Assembly: GCA_903921365.1 (NCBI GenBank)
Contig: CAIXPS010000491.1
Span: 1-35,088, forward strand
Direction: 5' to 3'
Origin: an uncultured bacterium
GTDB lineage: Bacteria; Chloroflexota; Anaerolineae; J036; Brachytrichaceae
DNA length: 35,088 bases
The position numbers were made by a program, and so were the translations under genes. Each line of letters starts with the position of its first letter. The stretch's first letter is position 1. This document shows positions 16,325 to 24,678 of this stretch, piece by piece. The notes beneath the pieces were generated by a model. That model worked only from the letters and a program-made list of their open reading frames with translations, ran no database searches and was not told the DNA's origin.

Positions 16325-16353
16325 GCAGGCCAGTTGTAAGACAACTGGCCTGC
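16325..16353 (+). terminator. Strong hairpin after the DUF4203 gene
   Basis: A perfect 13-base stem (GCAGGCCAGTTGT / ACAACTGGCCTGC) with a 3-base loop lies 34 bases after the DUF4203 stop. The following GTTGATT is only modestly T-rich. A transcription terminator is the best reading. Confidence 0.7.
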
Positions 16354-16414
16354 GTTGATTACCAGAATGAATTGCGAAAGCCAATGTGGTTACACATGGC
16401 TGCAACGAGGAAAA

Positions 16415-16960
16415 ATGAACGTCCCAGACAAACGTGATCTTTCGGTCTCTATGCTACGCGCGAATATTCTCGGGTTAGCACTCATAATTCCTGTGTTCCT
16501 GATTCTCACCAATATCTACTTCAGGCTGTATGGTTCGGCACAAATTGAGATTAATGGGAGCGCCCTGATTTTCTTCGTCGTGTTGATTGTAAGCGTCGTT
16601 GTGCATGAACTGATCCACGGTCTCACCGCGATGTTTTTTACCAAACAGCCATTCTCAACCGTCAAATTCGGGTTTAACCTGAAAACCCTGACGCCCTATG
16701 CTCATATGAAAACGACGCTGGAAGTAACCCGATACAGGATCGTCGTGTTCCTGCCAGGGCTTATTCTGGGTATCATTCCCTATATTCTGGGCCTTGCGCT
16801 CGGCAACATCGCGCTAGCCTTGTTTGGCGTCATTCACATCATTGCAGCAGGCGGGGACTGGCTGATCCTGTGGCTTATTCGTAAAGTGAAACCTGGAATA
16901 ATGGTAGAAGACCACCCAACCAGAGCAGGGTGTTACGTTCTTGCGAACCCAGTTCCCTGA
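16415..16960 (+). CDS. DUF3267 putative membrane zinc metalloprotease
   Basis: A membrane protein of about 181 residues with HELIHG at 64-69, the HExxH zinc-binding motif. The motif lies within a hydrophobic helix, as in DUF3267 (PF11667) proteins, thought to be membrane-embedded zincins. Four hydrophobic segments are visible: 20-35, 50-66, 105-130 and 135-155. I chose the ATG at 16415 because CGAGG lies four bases upstream. An in-frame ATG at 16355 would start right beside the preceding terminator hairpin. The DUF2277 gene converges on it with a 5-base gap. The substrate is unknown. Confidence 0.75.
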   Translation: MNVPDKRDLSVSMLRANILGLALIIPVFLILTNIYFRLYGSAQIEINGSALIFFVVLIVSVVVHELIHGLTAMFFTKQPFSTVKFGFNLKTLTPYAHMKTTLEVTRYRIVVFLPGLILGIIPYILGLALGNIALALFGVIHIIAAGGDWLILWLIRKVKPGIMVEDHPTRAGCYVLANPVP

Positions 16961-16965
16961 ATATT

Positions 16966-17226
16966 TTAGCGGTTGAAAGCACGCCGTTTAAGCTGGTCTA
17001 TCTCCTCTGCGCGGTTCCGAGGGGCGGCGTCGGTGATAAGCGAGCCGAGTAAGTTGCTGGAAATTGCGGTTATCGCCTCAACGGCAGCAAGGAATGCGGC
17101 TTCGTTGGCTTTCGACGGTTTGTTGTAGCCGCTGATCTTGCGCACAAATTGCAACGAGGCCGCGCGAATATCCTCTTCCGTCACAGGCGGTTCGAAGTTG
17201 TAGAGCGGTTTGATGTTTCTACACAT
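16966..17226 (-). CDS. DUF2277 small protein
   Basis: An 86-residue protein clearly of the DUF2277 family. It starts MCRNIKPLYNFEPPVTEEDI, followed by AASLQFVRKISGYNKPSKAN and EAAFLAAVEAIT. The family is small, cytoplasmic, helical and of unknown function. The reading frame stays open up to 17484, but that upstream part overlaps the beta-helix gene antisense-free region and has no family match. The real start is the ATG at 17226, or the one two codons earlier at 17232. The gene lies on the same strand as, and downstream of, the beta-helix gene. Confidence 0.85.
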   Translation of the reverse strand: MCRNIKPLYNFEPPVTEEDIRAASLQFVRKISGYNKPSKANEAAFLAAVEAITAISSNLLGSLITDAAPRNRAEEIDQLKRRAFNR

Positions 17227-17371
17227 AGTCATCGCATTATCTGCCCATCGTTGCTCATATGGTTGCCGGACTATAGACGATAAGTCGCTTCGGTAAGACA
17301 ATGATTCAGGCAGCCATCGCACGAGCGTGATGGAGGATGTGCTGGTCGCTGGTTTGGTTTGACTGGATTGA

Positions 17372-19000
17372 CTACCTCGACACCATAGGCACATACACGT
17401 ATCTTTGCACATACTCATCATAACCAATATCAAAGCCATTACCATAAGGACGCTGATCGCCATCGATGTCTGTCGTGATGCCAAGATTCACGCCTTTATC
17501 TATCGCCGCACTGCCAACGCTCAAATGATAGTTATCTTGTGCAGCGTTTACGAATTTGGGGTCGGCGCTGACGTTATGAGTTCCACCTGAAGCAGTTCCG
17601 ATAATATCCGAGAGGTTGCTGTAGAAAAGGTTATAGTCCTGGGCGATAGTGCCCCCGCCGATTTGCAACCCTATGAAGTGATTGGCGATGATGACGTCAG
17701 CCATGTAGACGGTGCCAGTCAGTACTTTGACCGCAGTGCCATTTGCCAGAATTGGACTGCCAACCGTGACGTGAGTGAGTTGAACGAGTCCCGTGGAGTT
17801 GAGTGATACGGCCGGTCCCGAAAGTGCGGCGGTATCCCGCGCGAACAGGCTGTTGATGATTACCGCGTTCCCGCTCGCATGCACGAGACCGCCACCACCG
17901 CGTGCAGCCAAATTGCCAGTCAGTAATGTGGCCGACAGGTTCAAGTCGTTATCGGCGTAGATTCCGCCTCCGTCGTTTGCGGTATTACCAGTAAATCGCG
18001 ACCCTGTTACTATCACGCCATTTTTAGCATACAACCCACCTCCGGCGGTAGTCGAATGATTGTTCTGGAACAGTGTGTTACGCAACGTTGCACTATAGAG
18101 TGATGCTCCTCCCCCACCGCTACCGCCATAGTTGTTGACGAACTGTGTATTGTTAAAATATACGTGTCCAATGGCGCCTTGATTCACCCCTCCAGCGTAA
18201 CGACCGCTATTGGTCAGGAACTGCGAATCCACGATATTCCCGGAGCCCGCAAGGGATAGGCCGCCAACTCCATTCCACGCTGACGTCACACTATTGTTCT
18301 GAATCAAGACGCCCTTTAAATCAGCGTTAACAGCCTGCACTCCACCGCTACCACTATAACTGGTGTTGCTCAGGAATTGCGAGTTCTCTATAGTGAGTTC
18401 CTCGAAATCTGAGTGAACACCACCACCGCCACCGGAAGCCGTATTCAAGATGAATGAACTATTCCGTATGGTCAGCGGTCCAGAAGTGTACACACCGCCG
18501 CCTCCATCTGCTCTACTATCACGGATGACACAACTATCAATCAGTAGATTCCCAGAGGCGCCGTTGTAAATGGCGCCGCCTTGTCCATTTGAGACATACG
18601 CATCCCCGGCGGCAATGGTTACACCTGATATGACCACTGTGCCGCTGACGTTAATGTTGAACACACCGCCATGAACGACTTGAGTGGGTGTTCCGCGGAT
18701 GGTTAATACGGCCGCACCAGGGCCGTCAATCGTCAGTGGTTTAGTGATCATATACTGCGAGCTGGTGATTACGCCGCTGACAGCGAAGGTAATGCGATCG
18801 CCGGGTTGGGCGGCGCCGATTGCAGCGCGCAACGAGCCAGTGCCGCTGTCCTTAGTTGTGGTTACGGTGAGTGTCGTCGAGAGGCTTGTAGATTGCGCTC
18901 CACGCGCGCCGATCATACCGATGAAGACGCCGAGAGCTAATACCACTGCAACTACGAATGCGATCGGTGACGGCAGGAAACGAACTGAACTTCGTGACAT
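17372..19000 (-). CDS. Secreted right-handed beta-helix repeat protein
   Basis: The 542 residues begin with a signal peptide or membrane anchor (FVVAVVLALGVFIGMIGARG). TTTKDSGTGSLRAAIGAAQPGD is the start typical of polymorphic outer-surface and right-handed beta-helix proteins. Then come about a dozen turns of 20-25 residues with recurrent GGGG(V/L/I)Y, NSxFxxNTA and GNTAxDGGG. Near the end, AIDKGVNLGITTDIDGDQRP is the choice-of-anchor Q type block. The last residues, YVPMVSR, resemble the short (I/V)YLPLV tail found on many Chloroflexota surface proteins. The likely role is surface adhesion or polysaccharide binding (inference). GAGAGG before the ATG supports the start. Confidence 0.88.
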   Translation of the reverse strand: MSRSSVRFLPSPIAFVVAVVLALGVFIGMIGARGAQSTSLSTTLTVTTTKDSGTGSLRAAIGAAQPGDRITFAVSGVITSSQYMITKPLTIDGPGAAVLTIRGTPTQVVHGGVFNINVSGTVVISGVTIAAGDAYVSNGQGGAIYNGASGNLLIDSCVIRDSRADGGGGVYTSGPLTIRNSSFILNTASGGGGGVHSDFEELTIENSQFLSNTSYSGSGGVQAVNADLKGVLIQNNSVTSAWNGVGGLSLAGSGNIVDSQFLTNSGRYAGGVNQGAIGHVYFNNTQFVNNYGGSGGGGASLYSATLRNTLFQNNHSTTAGGGLYAKNGVIVTGSRFTGNTANDGGGIYADNDLNLSATLLTGNLAARGGGGLVHASGNAVIINSLFARDTAALSGPAVSLNSTGLVQLTHVTVGSPILANGTAVKVLTGTVYMADVIIANHFIGLQIGGGTIAQDYNLFYSNLSDIIGTASGGTHNVSADPKFVNAAQDNYHLSVGSAAIDKGVNLGITTDIDGDQRPYGNGFDIGYDEYVQRYVYVPMVSR

Positions 19001-19129
19001 GATTGCCTCTCTACATCGTGCAATGCTTCATTTCTATAGGGTTGAGATATCTACAGTGTATTACTAAAACGTCTATGTCGGAAAACATGACTAATTGAGA
19101 CAAACCGCGTGGGTCGCCAATGCGTAAGT

Positions 19130-19331
19130 GCACATGGATCGAATCACCGCGCCCAATATCAGCGTGCTGATCATCGTCGCGGGGATGGAAGGCGCATTGC
19201 CCAGCGTCGTGGGCGGGTTGGTGCGCGTGCCGGTGATCGACGTGCCGACGAGTGTGGGCTACGCCGCCAGCGGCATTAACCTCATGAGAGATGTATCTCA
19301 GATGTCAGACTTCTCCGGGAAGTCTGACATC
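19130..19331 (+). pseudogene. Broken 3' fragment of larB
   Basis: This stretch is a degraded copy of the 3' third of the intact larB gene (25179-25483), including the hairpin repeat at its end. It begins at GCACATGGATCGAATCACCG and keeps the frame. The segment equivalent to 25321-25422 (102 bases, 34 codons) is missing. The deletion joins two similar 9-base sequences, GGCGCCAGC and GCCGCCAGC. The 5' two-thirds of the gene is absent, so no functional LarB can be made. Point differences such as PDVSVL to PNISVL and VIAVPT to VIDVPT show that the copy is not recent. Confidence 0.88.
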
Positions 19332-19332
19332 T
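19300..19332. repeat. 33-base hairpin repeat, copy 2
   Basis: The 14-base arms AGATGTCAGACTTC and GAAGTCTGACATCT surround a 5-base loop. It terminates the larB fragment, as copy 3 terminates the intact larB, and it lies 12 bases from the end of the single-domain ChrB gene. Confidence 0.88.
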
Positions 19333-19344
19333 TCCGAAAGTGCA

Positions 19345-19782
19345 TTACTGTCCCTTTGCCACCTGCAGGCGGCACCACGCGTACAGCGCGTCGTAAACCT
19401 CAAACTGGCAGGACAGGTTTTCCTCGTCGTTCGGATATCGCAGGCTGAAGCCGGATGCGATGGCTTCAAGTCCGCGCGCGATTGGATCGGTGTCGATGTC
19501 GGACGAGACGTCTGCGGCGTGGACGATCTTGCCGAGGCGCACCAGTCCGGGTTCGTTCAGGCCGTACTTGAGCATGATCGACTCAAACGAGCAGCGGTTC
19601 TCGTGATGTCCCAGCTCGACGCCGGGCGCATCAAACGGGATCGCCCCGGTCTCCTTTGCAACCCCGTCAATCTCGCTTCTTGGGACGAACAGAAACTCGG
19701 CCTCGTTGTCGACGAAGCGCGAGATCAGCCACGGGCATGCAACGCGATCCACGTGGACATGCGAACGGGTAAGCCATTTCAT
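19345..19782 (-). CDS. Single-domain ChrB-type (chromate resistance) protein
   Basis: The 145 residues correspond to the C-terminal domain of ChrB proteins (PF09828 type). [23 protein letters not shown] and [20 protein letters not shown] closely match the same parts of the full-length ChrB at 23542-24510. The histidine, aspartate and cysteine residues of [10 protein letters not shown] and [11 protein letters not shown] are conserved and could form a metal or active site. ChrB is known as a chromate-responsive regulator in some bacteria; the role of the isolated domain is unknown. AAGGAG eight bases before the ATG supports the start. It follows the ABC exporter on the same strand, but an intrinsic terminator separates them. 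Confidence 0.85.
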   Translation of the reverse strand: MKWLTRSHVHVDRVACPWLISRFVDNEAEFLFVPRSEIDGVAKETGAIPFDAPGVELGHHENRCSFESIMLKYGLNEPGLVRLGKIVHAADVSSDIDTDPIARGLEAIASGFSLRYPNDEENLSCQFEVYDALYAWCRLQVAKGQ

Positions 19783-19825
19783 TGTCAGACTCCTTATATG
19801 CGAACACTGAATTTAGACTATAAAA

Positions 19826-19845
19826 CGACCGGTGCTTACCGGTCG
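19826..19845 (-). terminator. Intrinsic terminator of the ABC exporter operon
   Basis: On the minus strand a perfect 8-base stem (CGACCGGT / ACCGGTCG) with a 4-base loop is followed at once by TTTTATAG. It starts 4 bases after the stop of the 600-residue ABC protein. This is the best classical terminator in the window. Confidence 0.85.
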
Positions 19846-19849
19846 CAAC

Positions 19850-21652
19850 TCACGTTTCAAGCGTCGCCCCGCGCCAGTCCCAGCCAGCGGTCTCCAGTTC
19901 AAGCAGGGCGGCAAAACGACCGCCACGGCGCATGAGGTCGTTCGGCGTGCCCATTTCGAGAATCCGCCCTGCGTCCAGAACGATCACCCGGTCGGCCTCG
20001 CGCGCGGTGGACAGGCGATGAGCCACTGTCAGGATGGCGCGCTCGTGACGGGCCGTCTCCTGGCTCAGCGCCGCGCGGAAATCGGCTTCGCTGGCACTGT
20101 CGATGGCCGAGGTGGCCTCGTCGAACAGCAGCACCGCCGGATTGTGCACCAGAGCGCGGGCGAGCGACAGCAACTGGCGCTGACCCGAAGAGAGGGTAAC
20201 ACCCGCGCCCGATCCATTATTGATGAGTGTGTCATATCCCTGCGGCAGAGACTGGATGAAAGTATCCGCCCCGGCCACATGAGCCGCGTGTTGAACCACT
20301 TCCGATGGGATGGACGAATCGGCCAGCGTCAGGTTCTCCAACACGGTGCCGCTGAAGAGCTGCACGTGCTGCGGCACAACGCCGATCAGTTTACGACGGT
20401 CTTGTTCAGGAACTGCGCGCGGGTCGAGTCCCGCCACACTCAGGCGGCCTGACCAGGGGGCATATAGCCCGCCGAGCAGGTGCAGAATGCTGCTCTTGCC
20501 GGCGCCGGTACGGCCCACAATCGCGACGTGCTCGCCGGGATGCGCGAAGAAGGAGACGCTGTGCAGCACCGCCTGGTCAGGCGTGTAGCCAAAAGTGACA
20601 GCATCAAATTCGATGCCCATATTTTGTGCCGGGGTGAGGGGGTGCTTGATCGAAACTGGTTGTTGCTCTTCCGGCAGTGTCAATACCTGGAAGATGCGTT
20701 CTGCCCCGGAGAGAGCGCTCTGTACGGTTTGCCACTCATCGCCTAAAGCGGTGATGGGGTCGAAGAAGCGCTGGAACAGCAGAACGAACGCCGTCAGCGT
20801 GCCGAGTGTGATGCCAAAGGACGTGAATGTTGCCTGCGCACCGCTCCACAGCAATAGAGCGATGATGGTCGTGGAGAGAATAGCCATCACCGGTGGGTAC
20901 AGTGTCGAGAACACCGTCGACCGGTTGTAGGCCAACAGCACGCTGCGGATGGTGCGACGGAAGCGCGCCACAAAGGCCCACTCGCGCCCGAACGCTCGGA
21001 TGACTTCGACGCCGCCCAGTATCTCCTGCAGGTCGGTGTTCATCTGCCCCACGGCGATGCGATTCTTGCGCTCGGCGTCGCGGATGTTGCGCCTGAACCA
21101 GTTGGTGATCCACAGCAACAGCGGCACGATCAGTGCCGAGATGGCTGCCAGCAGTGGACTCAGCGTGACCATGGCGATGGAAACCGTCACCAGACGCACC
21201 AGGTCGGATACCAAGCCGGCCACGCCGGAGGAGAAAAGGGTGTCTACCGTATCGACGTCGGCGGTGCAGCGGCTGATGATGTCGCCAAGAGGCGTGCGGT
21301 CGTAGTAGCTGAAGGGCAGGCGTTGCAGGTGGCTAAAGAGCCGCACGCGCAGATCACGCAATGCGCTTTGCGAGGCGTACGCAGTCATGTAGTTGGTCAG
21401 GAAGCCGAGTCCTTGTACACACGCTACGGCGGCCAGGTAGAGAACTGCCAGCAGACCCACCCCGTCAGACAGTCGAGGCGTCAGGTGCTCATCCACCAGG
21501 CGTTTGATCAGCAGTGGGGGCGCCAGTTCCAGCGAGGCCCCGACCAGAATTAACACCGCGATCAGCAGGATGACCTGGCGGCGGGGTTTCAGGATCGACA
21601 GAATCTGTTCGCCCGTGGAGCCAGACTGAGGTGTAGATGCGCCGGTCGTCAT
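19850..21652 (-). CDS. ABC exporter half-transporter, catalytic-site subunit
   Basis: A 600-residue half-transporter with an N-terminal six-helix membrane domain (about 20-310) and a C-terminal nucleotide-binding domain. Walker A GRTGAGKS is at 380-387, the signature LSSGQ at 487-491 and Walker B VLLFDE at 507-512, with the catalytic Glu512 present. The LSSGQ signature departs from LSGGQ, as is common in one partner of heterodimeric exporters. It overlaps the upstream half-transporter by 4 bases, so the two are coupled and should form one exporter. The substrate is unknown; ChrB-type neighbours hint at a metal-stress or toxic-anion context, but such exporters more often move drugs or lipids. 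Confidence 0.92.
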   Translation of the reverse strand: MTTGASTPQSGSTGEQILSILKPRRQVILLIAVLILVGASLELAPPLLIKRLVDEHLTPRLSDGVGLLAVLYLAAVACVQGLGFLTNYMTAYASQSALRDLRVRLFSHLQRLPFSYYDRTPLGDIISRCTADVDTVDTLFSSGVAGLVSDLVRLVTVSIAMVTLSPLLAAISALIVPLLLWITNWFRRNIRDAERKNRIAVGQMNTDLQEILGGVEVIRAFGREWAFVARFRRTIRSVLLAYNRSTVFSTLYPPVMAILSTTIIALLLWSGAQATFTSFGITLGTLTAFVLLFQRFFDPITALGDEWQTVQSALSGAERIFQVLTLPEEQQPVSIKHPLTPAQNMGIEFDAVTFGYTPDQAVLHSVSFFAHPGEHVAIVGRTGAGKSSILHLLGGLYAPWSGRLSVAGLDPRAVPEQDRRKLIGVVPQHVQLFSGTVLENLTLADSSIPSEVVQHAAHVAGADTFIQSLPQGYDTLINNGSGAGVTLSSGQRQLLSLARALVHNPAVLLFDEATSAIDSASEADFRAALSQETARHERAILTVAHRLSTAREADRVIVLDAGRILEMGTPNDLMRRGGRFAALLELETAGWDWRGATLET

Positions 21653-23526
21653 TTTGCGCCTCCCGAAACAGACGGGATTACCGGCTCATCACCGCCAGCA
21701 ATGCGTCTTTGCGCCCTGTAGATGCGCGCATATAATCCGCCGGCAGCCATGAGTTGCGCGTGCGTGCCGGCGGCGCTGATCCTGCCCTCCTCGATCACAA
21801 CAACCAGGTCAGCCAGCGGAAAAACAGCCAGACGGTGTGAACACAGGATGATCGTAGCGCGTTGATCGGGCGGCGCTTGCGGCCCGTAAGCCTCACGCAA
21901 GCCGGCAATGATAGATGATTCGGTGTCCAGATCCACCGCGGAGAAGGGGTCGTCGAGGAGCAGTAGCCCGGGGCGACCGGCGCGCGAAGCCGCCAGGCTG
22001 CGTGCCAGCGCGATGCGCTGGCGCTGCCCGCCCGATACTCGCGCGCCCGACTCGCCGATCTGCGTTTCAATGCCGGCGGGAAAGGTTTTAAGGTCGGGTT
22101 CCATGGCGGCGGTATGAATAGCCGCGCGGCGCAGGGCGTCGTTCTCCGCTTGCGAATAACCGAACGCGATGTTGTCCATAATCGAGCCCGAAAACAGATA
22201 AGGGTCCTGGGGCAGGTAGCCGACGCGGGCGGCGCGCGTTTCAGCCGGTATGTCGTTCAGGAGTTGCCCGTCAAACCGGATATCGCCGTTCTGAAGCGGG
22301 TAAATACCAAGTAAGGAGCGCAGCAGGGCGCTCTTGCCGCAACCCACCGGGCCAGTGACAGCCACCAGATGACCGGCTGGGACATTCAATGTGACGCCCT
22401 GCAGCGCGGGTCGGGACGCGCCGGGATAGCTGAAGGTCGCGTCGCGAAGCGAAACCGTGATGGGGCCGGCGGACACCTTGGGTAGCGGCGGCGGCGGCTC
22501 ATTCATTCCGGCAACCATCTTTGGTATGAACGATGCCATAGGCGGTTCGCCCGTGACAGAGAGGGGTTTGGCCAGCAATGGCTTCAAGCGCGCGTAAGCC
22601 GCCCCACCGCCCTGGATTGAGTTGAACATCTGTGGGATGCGGTAACCGCGCCCTGTGAAGCTGAGGAACAATTGCAGGTAGGCCACGAACGCGCCCACAG
22701 TCATGACGCCGTCGATGACCCTCTGCCCGGCGAACGCGACGAGTAACACCACTCCCGCCACCATCATCGTGCCGTACACGGGCTTCAACCCTTCGCGCAG
22801 GCGCACAATCGAGAGGTTGGCGGTTGCCAATGCTTGTGAAAAAGCGCTCACGCGTTGGATCGCCTCTCCGGTGCGGCCGAACAGTCGCAGGACGCGAAGG
22901 CCGGACAGCCGTTCCTGCAGAGCGATGGTTAGCGCGGCATTGGCTTCACGAGCGGTAGTGGTGCGCCCGCGCACCCAGCGACCGGTCGCCTGTGCCAACA
23001 GCATGGCCAACGGTGTTGTGATCAGCACCAGCAAAGTCAACCCGGGATCGTAGACGAACATCGCCGCGACAAAAGAGATGGAGTACAGGACGGTGTCCCA
23101 TGACTCGATGGTGAACTCGCGCACACCGACACCGAGCACCTCCACATCGGCGACAATGCGCGCCATCAGGTCGCCAATGGAAGTGCTGTGCAGCCGTTCC
23201 ATTGGCCAGGCCAACACGCCACGCAATGCGTCGGCGCGCAGGTTAGCCCGTATGCGACCATTTGCCGTCATCAGCCACCAGCGCTTGCCGATGCGCGGCA
23301 ACTGTGTCGCGAGCGTGCCACAGACCAGAAGCAGCGCTGCACTGGTGACATCCGCTAGCACGGCGCGACCCTGGCCGAATGCCAACACTGTGTCGATCGC
23401 GCGCCCAAGTAGCACAGCAGGAAGCACGACGGCTGTGTTCATCACAATACCGCATAACGATCCGAGGATGAGTTGTCCCGCCGTCTGGCGGAAGTAGGGT
23501 CGCAATTCTAAAAGGTATTGCTTCAT
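21649..23526 (-). CDS. ABC exporter half-transporter, degenerate-site subunit
   Basis: A 625-residue half-transporter with a membrane domain (about 15-310) and an ATP-binding domain. Walker A GPVGCGKS is at 392-399, the signature VSGGQ at 497-501 and Walker B LLLLDD at 521-526. Asp526 stands where the catalytic glutamate is expected, which marks the non-hydrolysing site known from heterodimeric exporters such as TM287/288. The partner is the next gene. A proline-rich linker (residues 320-352) precedes the nucleotide-binding domain. The gene starts 16 bases after the stop of ChrB, suggesting a chrB-abc-abc transcription unit. Confidence 0.92.
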   Translation of the reverse strand: MKQYLLELRPYFRQTAGQLILGSLCGIVMNTAVVLPAVLLGRAIDTVLAFGQGRAVLADVTSAALLLVCGTLATQLPRIGKRWWLMTANGRIRANLRADALRGVLAWPMERLHSTSIGDLMARIVADVEVLGVGVREFTIESWDTVLYSISFVAAMFVYDPGLTLLVLITTPLAMLLAQATGRWVRGRTTTAREANAALTIALQERLSGLRVLRLFGRTGEAIQRVSAFSQALATANLSIVRLREGLKPVYGTMMVAGVVLLVAFAGQRVIDGVMTVGAFVAYLQLFLSFTGRGYRIPQMFNSIQGGGAAYARLKPLLAKPLSVTGEPPMASFIPKMVAGMNEPPPPLPKVSAGPITVSLRDATFSYPGASRPALQGVTLNVPAGHLVAVTGPVGCGKSALLRSLLGIYPLQNGDIRFDGQLLNDIPAETRAARVGYLPQDPYLFSGSIMDNIAFGYSQAENDALRRAAIHTAAMEPDLKTFPAGIETQIGESGARVSGGQRQRIALARSLAASRAGRPGLLLLDDPFSAVDLDTESSIIAGLREAYGPQAPPDQRATIILCSHRLAVFPLADLVVVIEEGRISAAGTHAQLMAAGGLYARIYRAQRRIAGGDEPVIPSVSGGAK

Positions 23527-23541
23527 AGGTTCAACGCGTCG

Positions 23542-24510
23542 CTAGCGGGACTTCTTCTTCCCTTTCGGTGGAGTCTGCAGCGACGGATACGGGCGCTTCA
23601 GCAGACTGGCATACAGCCCCTCGAACAGGGCGATGCCGCATGTTTCGAGTTCGGCGTCAGTCAGGTTGCCAGCTAACCAGCCGGTAAGGACAGCATCCAC
23701 ACCGGCGGTCTCCGGCAGTGCATACAGGCCGTCACGCAGGTCGATCTCATGAACCAGCTCTGCCAGGGAGCGCAATCCGGGGGCGTCCAGGCCGAACGCC
23801 AGTCGCATTGTCTCGAACGTGCACAAATTGCCAGAATGACCAAAGTGAGTGCTTTCCATGTCGAAAGTGATCTCATCCGGTTCAGGCTGCACGGCATAGC
23901 GGATCACGGCAAATGGATCGATGAAGCGACGAATCAACCAGGCGCATGCAAGTCGATCTACGTGGGGACGCGGCCGGGTGACCCACTTCTTGCCTTTGTA
24001 GTCAGCAAGGATTGCCTGCGGGACGACAGACGGTGTTGTGATGGGTGAGAGCGCCTGCTTGATGCGCGCCAGATGCGCTGCGACCGGCAATCCTGCCGGG
24101 CATCCAAAGTAATCGACCTCCGCGATATCTGTATACCGCTTCTGTAACGACTGCAACTCCTTGCTTTGAATCTGTGCCTGATCGCTGGCTTTCAGCTTTT
24201 GTTCCAGCACAGCCATGTCTTGATCCAGATCACCGTATTCGGCGGCGCGTTCAGCCTGAAACAGTTCAACTAATTGCCCATCGGTAAGGCCGGCGAAGTG
24301 CTGGATGTGCATGACCACGGCTTGGCCGCCAGCTTGATGGATCTCCTGTGCCAGCCAACCAAAGGCTTCGAGACAGTCGGGACGCTCCGGCAACACCTGT
24401 GGCCCGCCTGCGATGGATACGGCGCCTAGCCGTCTCAGCCGCCGCCACAGGCTGACGCGCGGGCCGGATGCTTTAGATGACAATGAGTAAGAAAGCGCTA
24501 ACCAATCCAT
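23542..24510 (-). CDS. chrB: Full-length ChrB-type chromate-responsive protein
   Basis: A two-domain ChrB. The N-terminal half, MDWLALSYSLSSKASGPRVS and WRRLRRLGAV, is the winged-helix-like ChrB_N. A helical linker rich in Gln and Glu follows. The C-terminal half has RPHVDRLACAWLIRRFID and FGHSGNLCTFETMRLAFGL. ChrB has been described as a chromate-sensing regulator of chrA efflux operons. No chrA is present here; a heterodimeric ABC exporter lies directly downstream instead. An ATG at 24531 is also possible, but it would sit 2 bases from the palindrome at 24533-24567 with no ribosome site. I prefer 24510, which matches the family start. The lysine-rich C-terminus (KGKKKSR) is unusual. Confidence 0.85.
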   Translation of the reverse strand: MDWLALSYSLSSKASGPRVSLWRRLRRLGAVSIAGGPQVLPERPDCLEAFGWLAQEIHQAGGQAVVMHIQHFAGLTDGQLVELFQAERAAEYGDLDQDMAVLEQKLKASDQAQIQSKELQSLQKRYTDIAEVDYFGCPAGLPVAAHLARIKQALSPITTPSVVPQAILADYKGKKWVTRPRPHVDRLACAWLIRRFIDPFAVIRYAVQPEPDEITFDMESTHFGHSGNLCTFETMRLAFGLDAPGLRSLAELVHEIDLRDGLYALPETAGVDAVLTGWLAGNLTDAELETCGIALFEGLYASLLKRPYPSLQTPPKGKKKSR

Positions 24511-24532
24511 ATCATGACTTTCTGATAGCATT

Positions 24533-24567
24533 GTAACACTTGTTTCACTTGATGAAACAAGTGTTAC
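24533..24567. promoter_or_regulatory. 35-base palindrome between chrB and larB, likely operator
   Basis: Perfect 15-base arms, GTAACACTTGTTTCA and TGAAACAAGTGTTAC, flank a 5-base spacer. It is in the divergent chrB-larB intergenic region, just before chrB. Its length and perfection suggest a dimeric repressor site, possibly for ChrB itself. Confidence 0.7.
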
Positions 24568-24617
24568 TGGTAGCAGCCGCCCACATTGAGGCATGGCCTG
24601 GTAGAGGTGATGCGTTG

Positions 24618-24648
24618 TTGAAACTACTGCCGCTGAACTGCGTATAAT
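24618..24648 (+). promoter_or_regulatory. Candidate promoter of the larB-larE-larC operon
   Basis: A perfect -10 TATAAT at 24643-24648 is preceded by TTGAAA at 24618-24623 with a 19-base spacer, longer than ideal. It lies 30 bases before the larB start. Confidence 0.55.
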
Positions 24649-24678
24649 CCGCAACGGCAGGATTGTATAAGATGCATA

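Noticed and set aside
17227-17484. N-terminal extension of the DUF2277 protein
   Set aside because: DUF2277 proteins begin at MCRNIK. The extension is unrelated and overlaps the end of the beta-helix gene.
19128-19448. Plus-strand frame containing the larB fragment, as a functional gene
   Set aside because: It lacks two-thirds of LarB and 34 internal codons, and its tail runs antisense through the ChrB-type gene.
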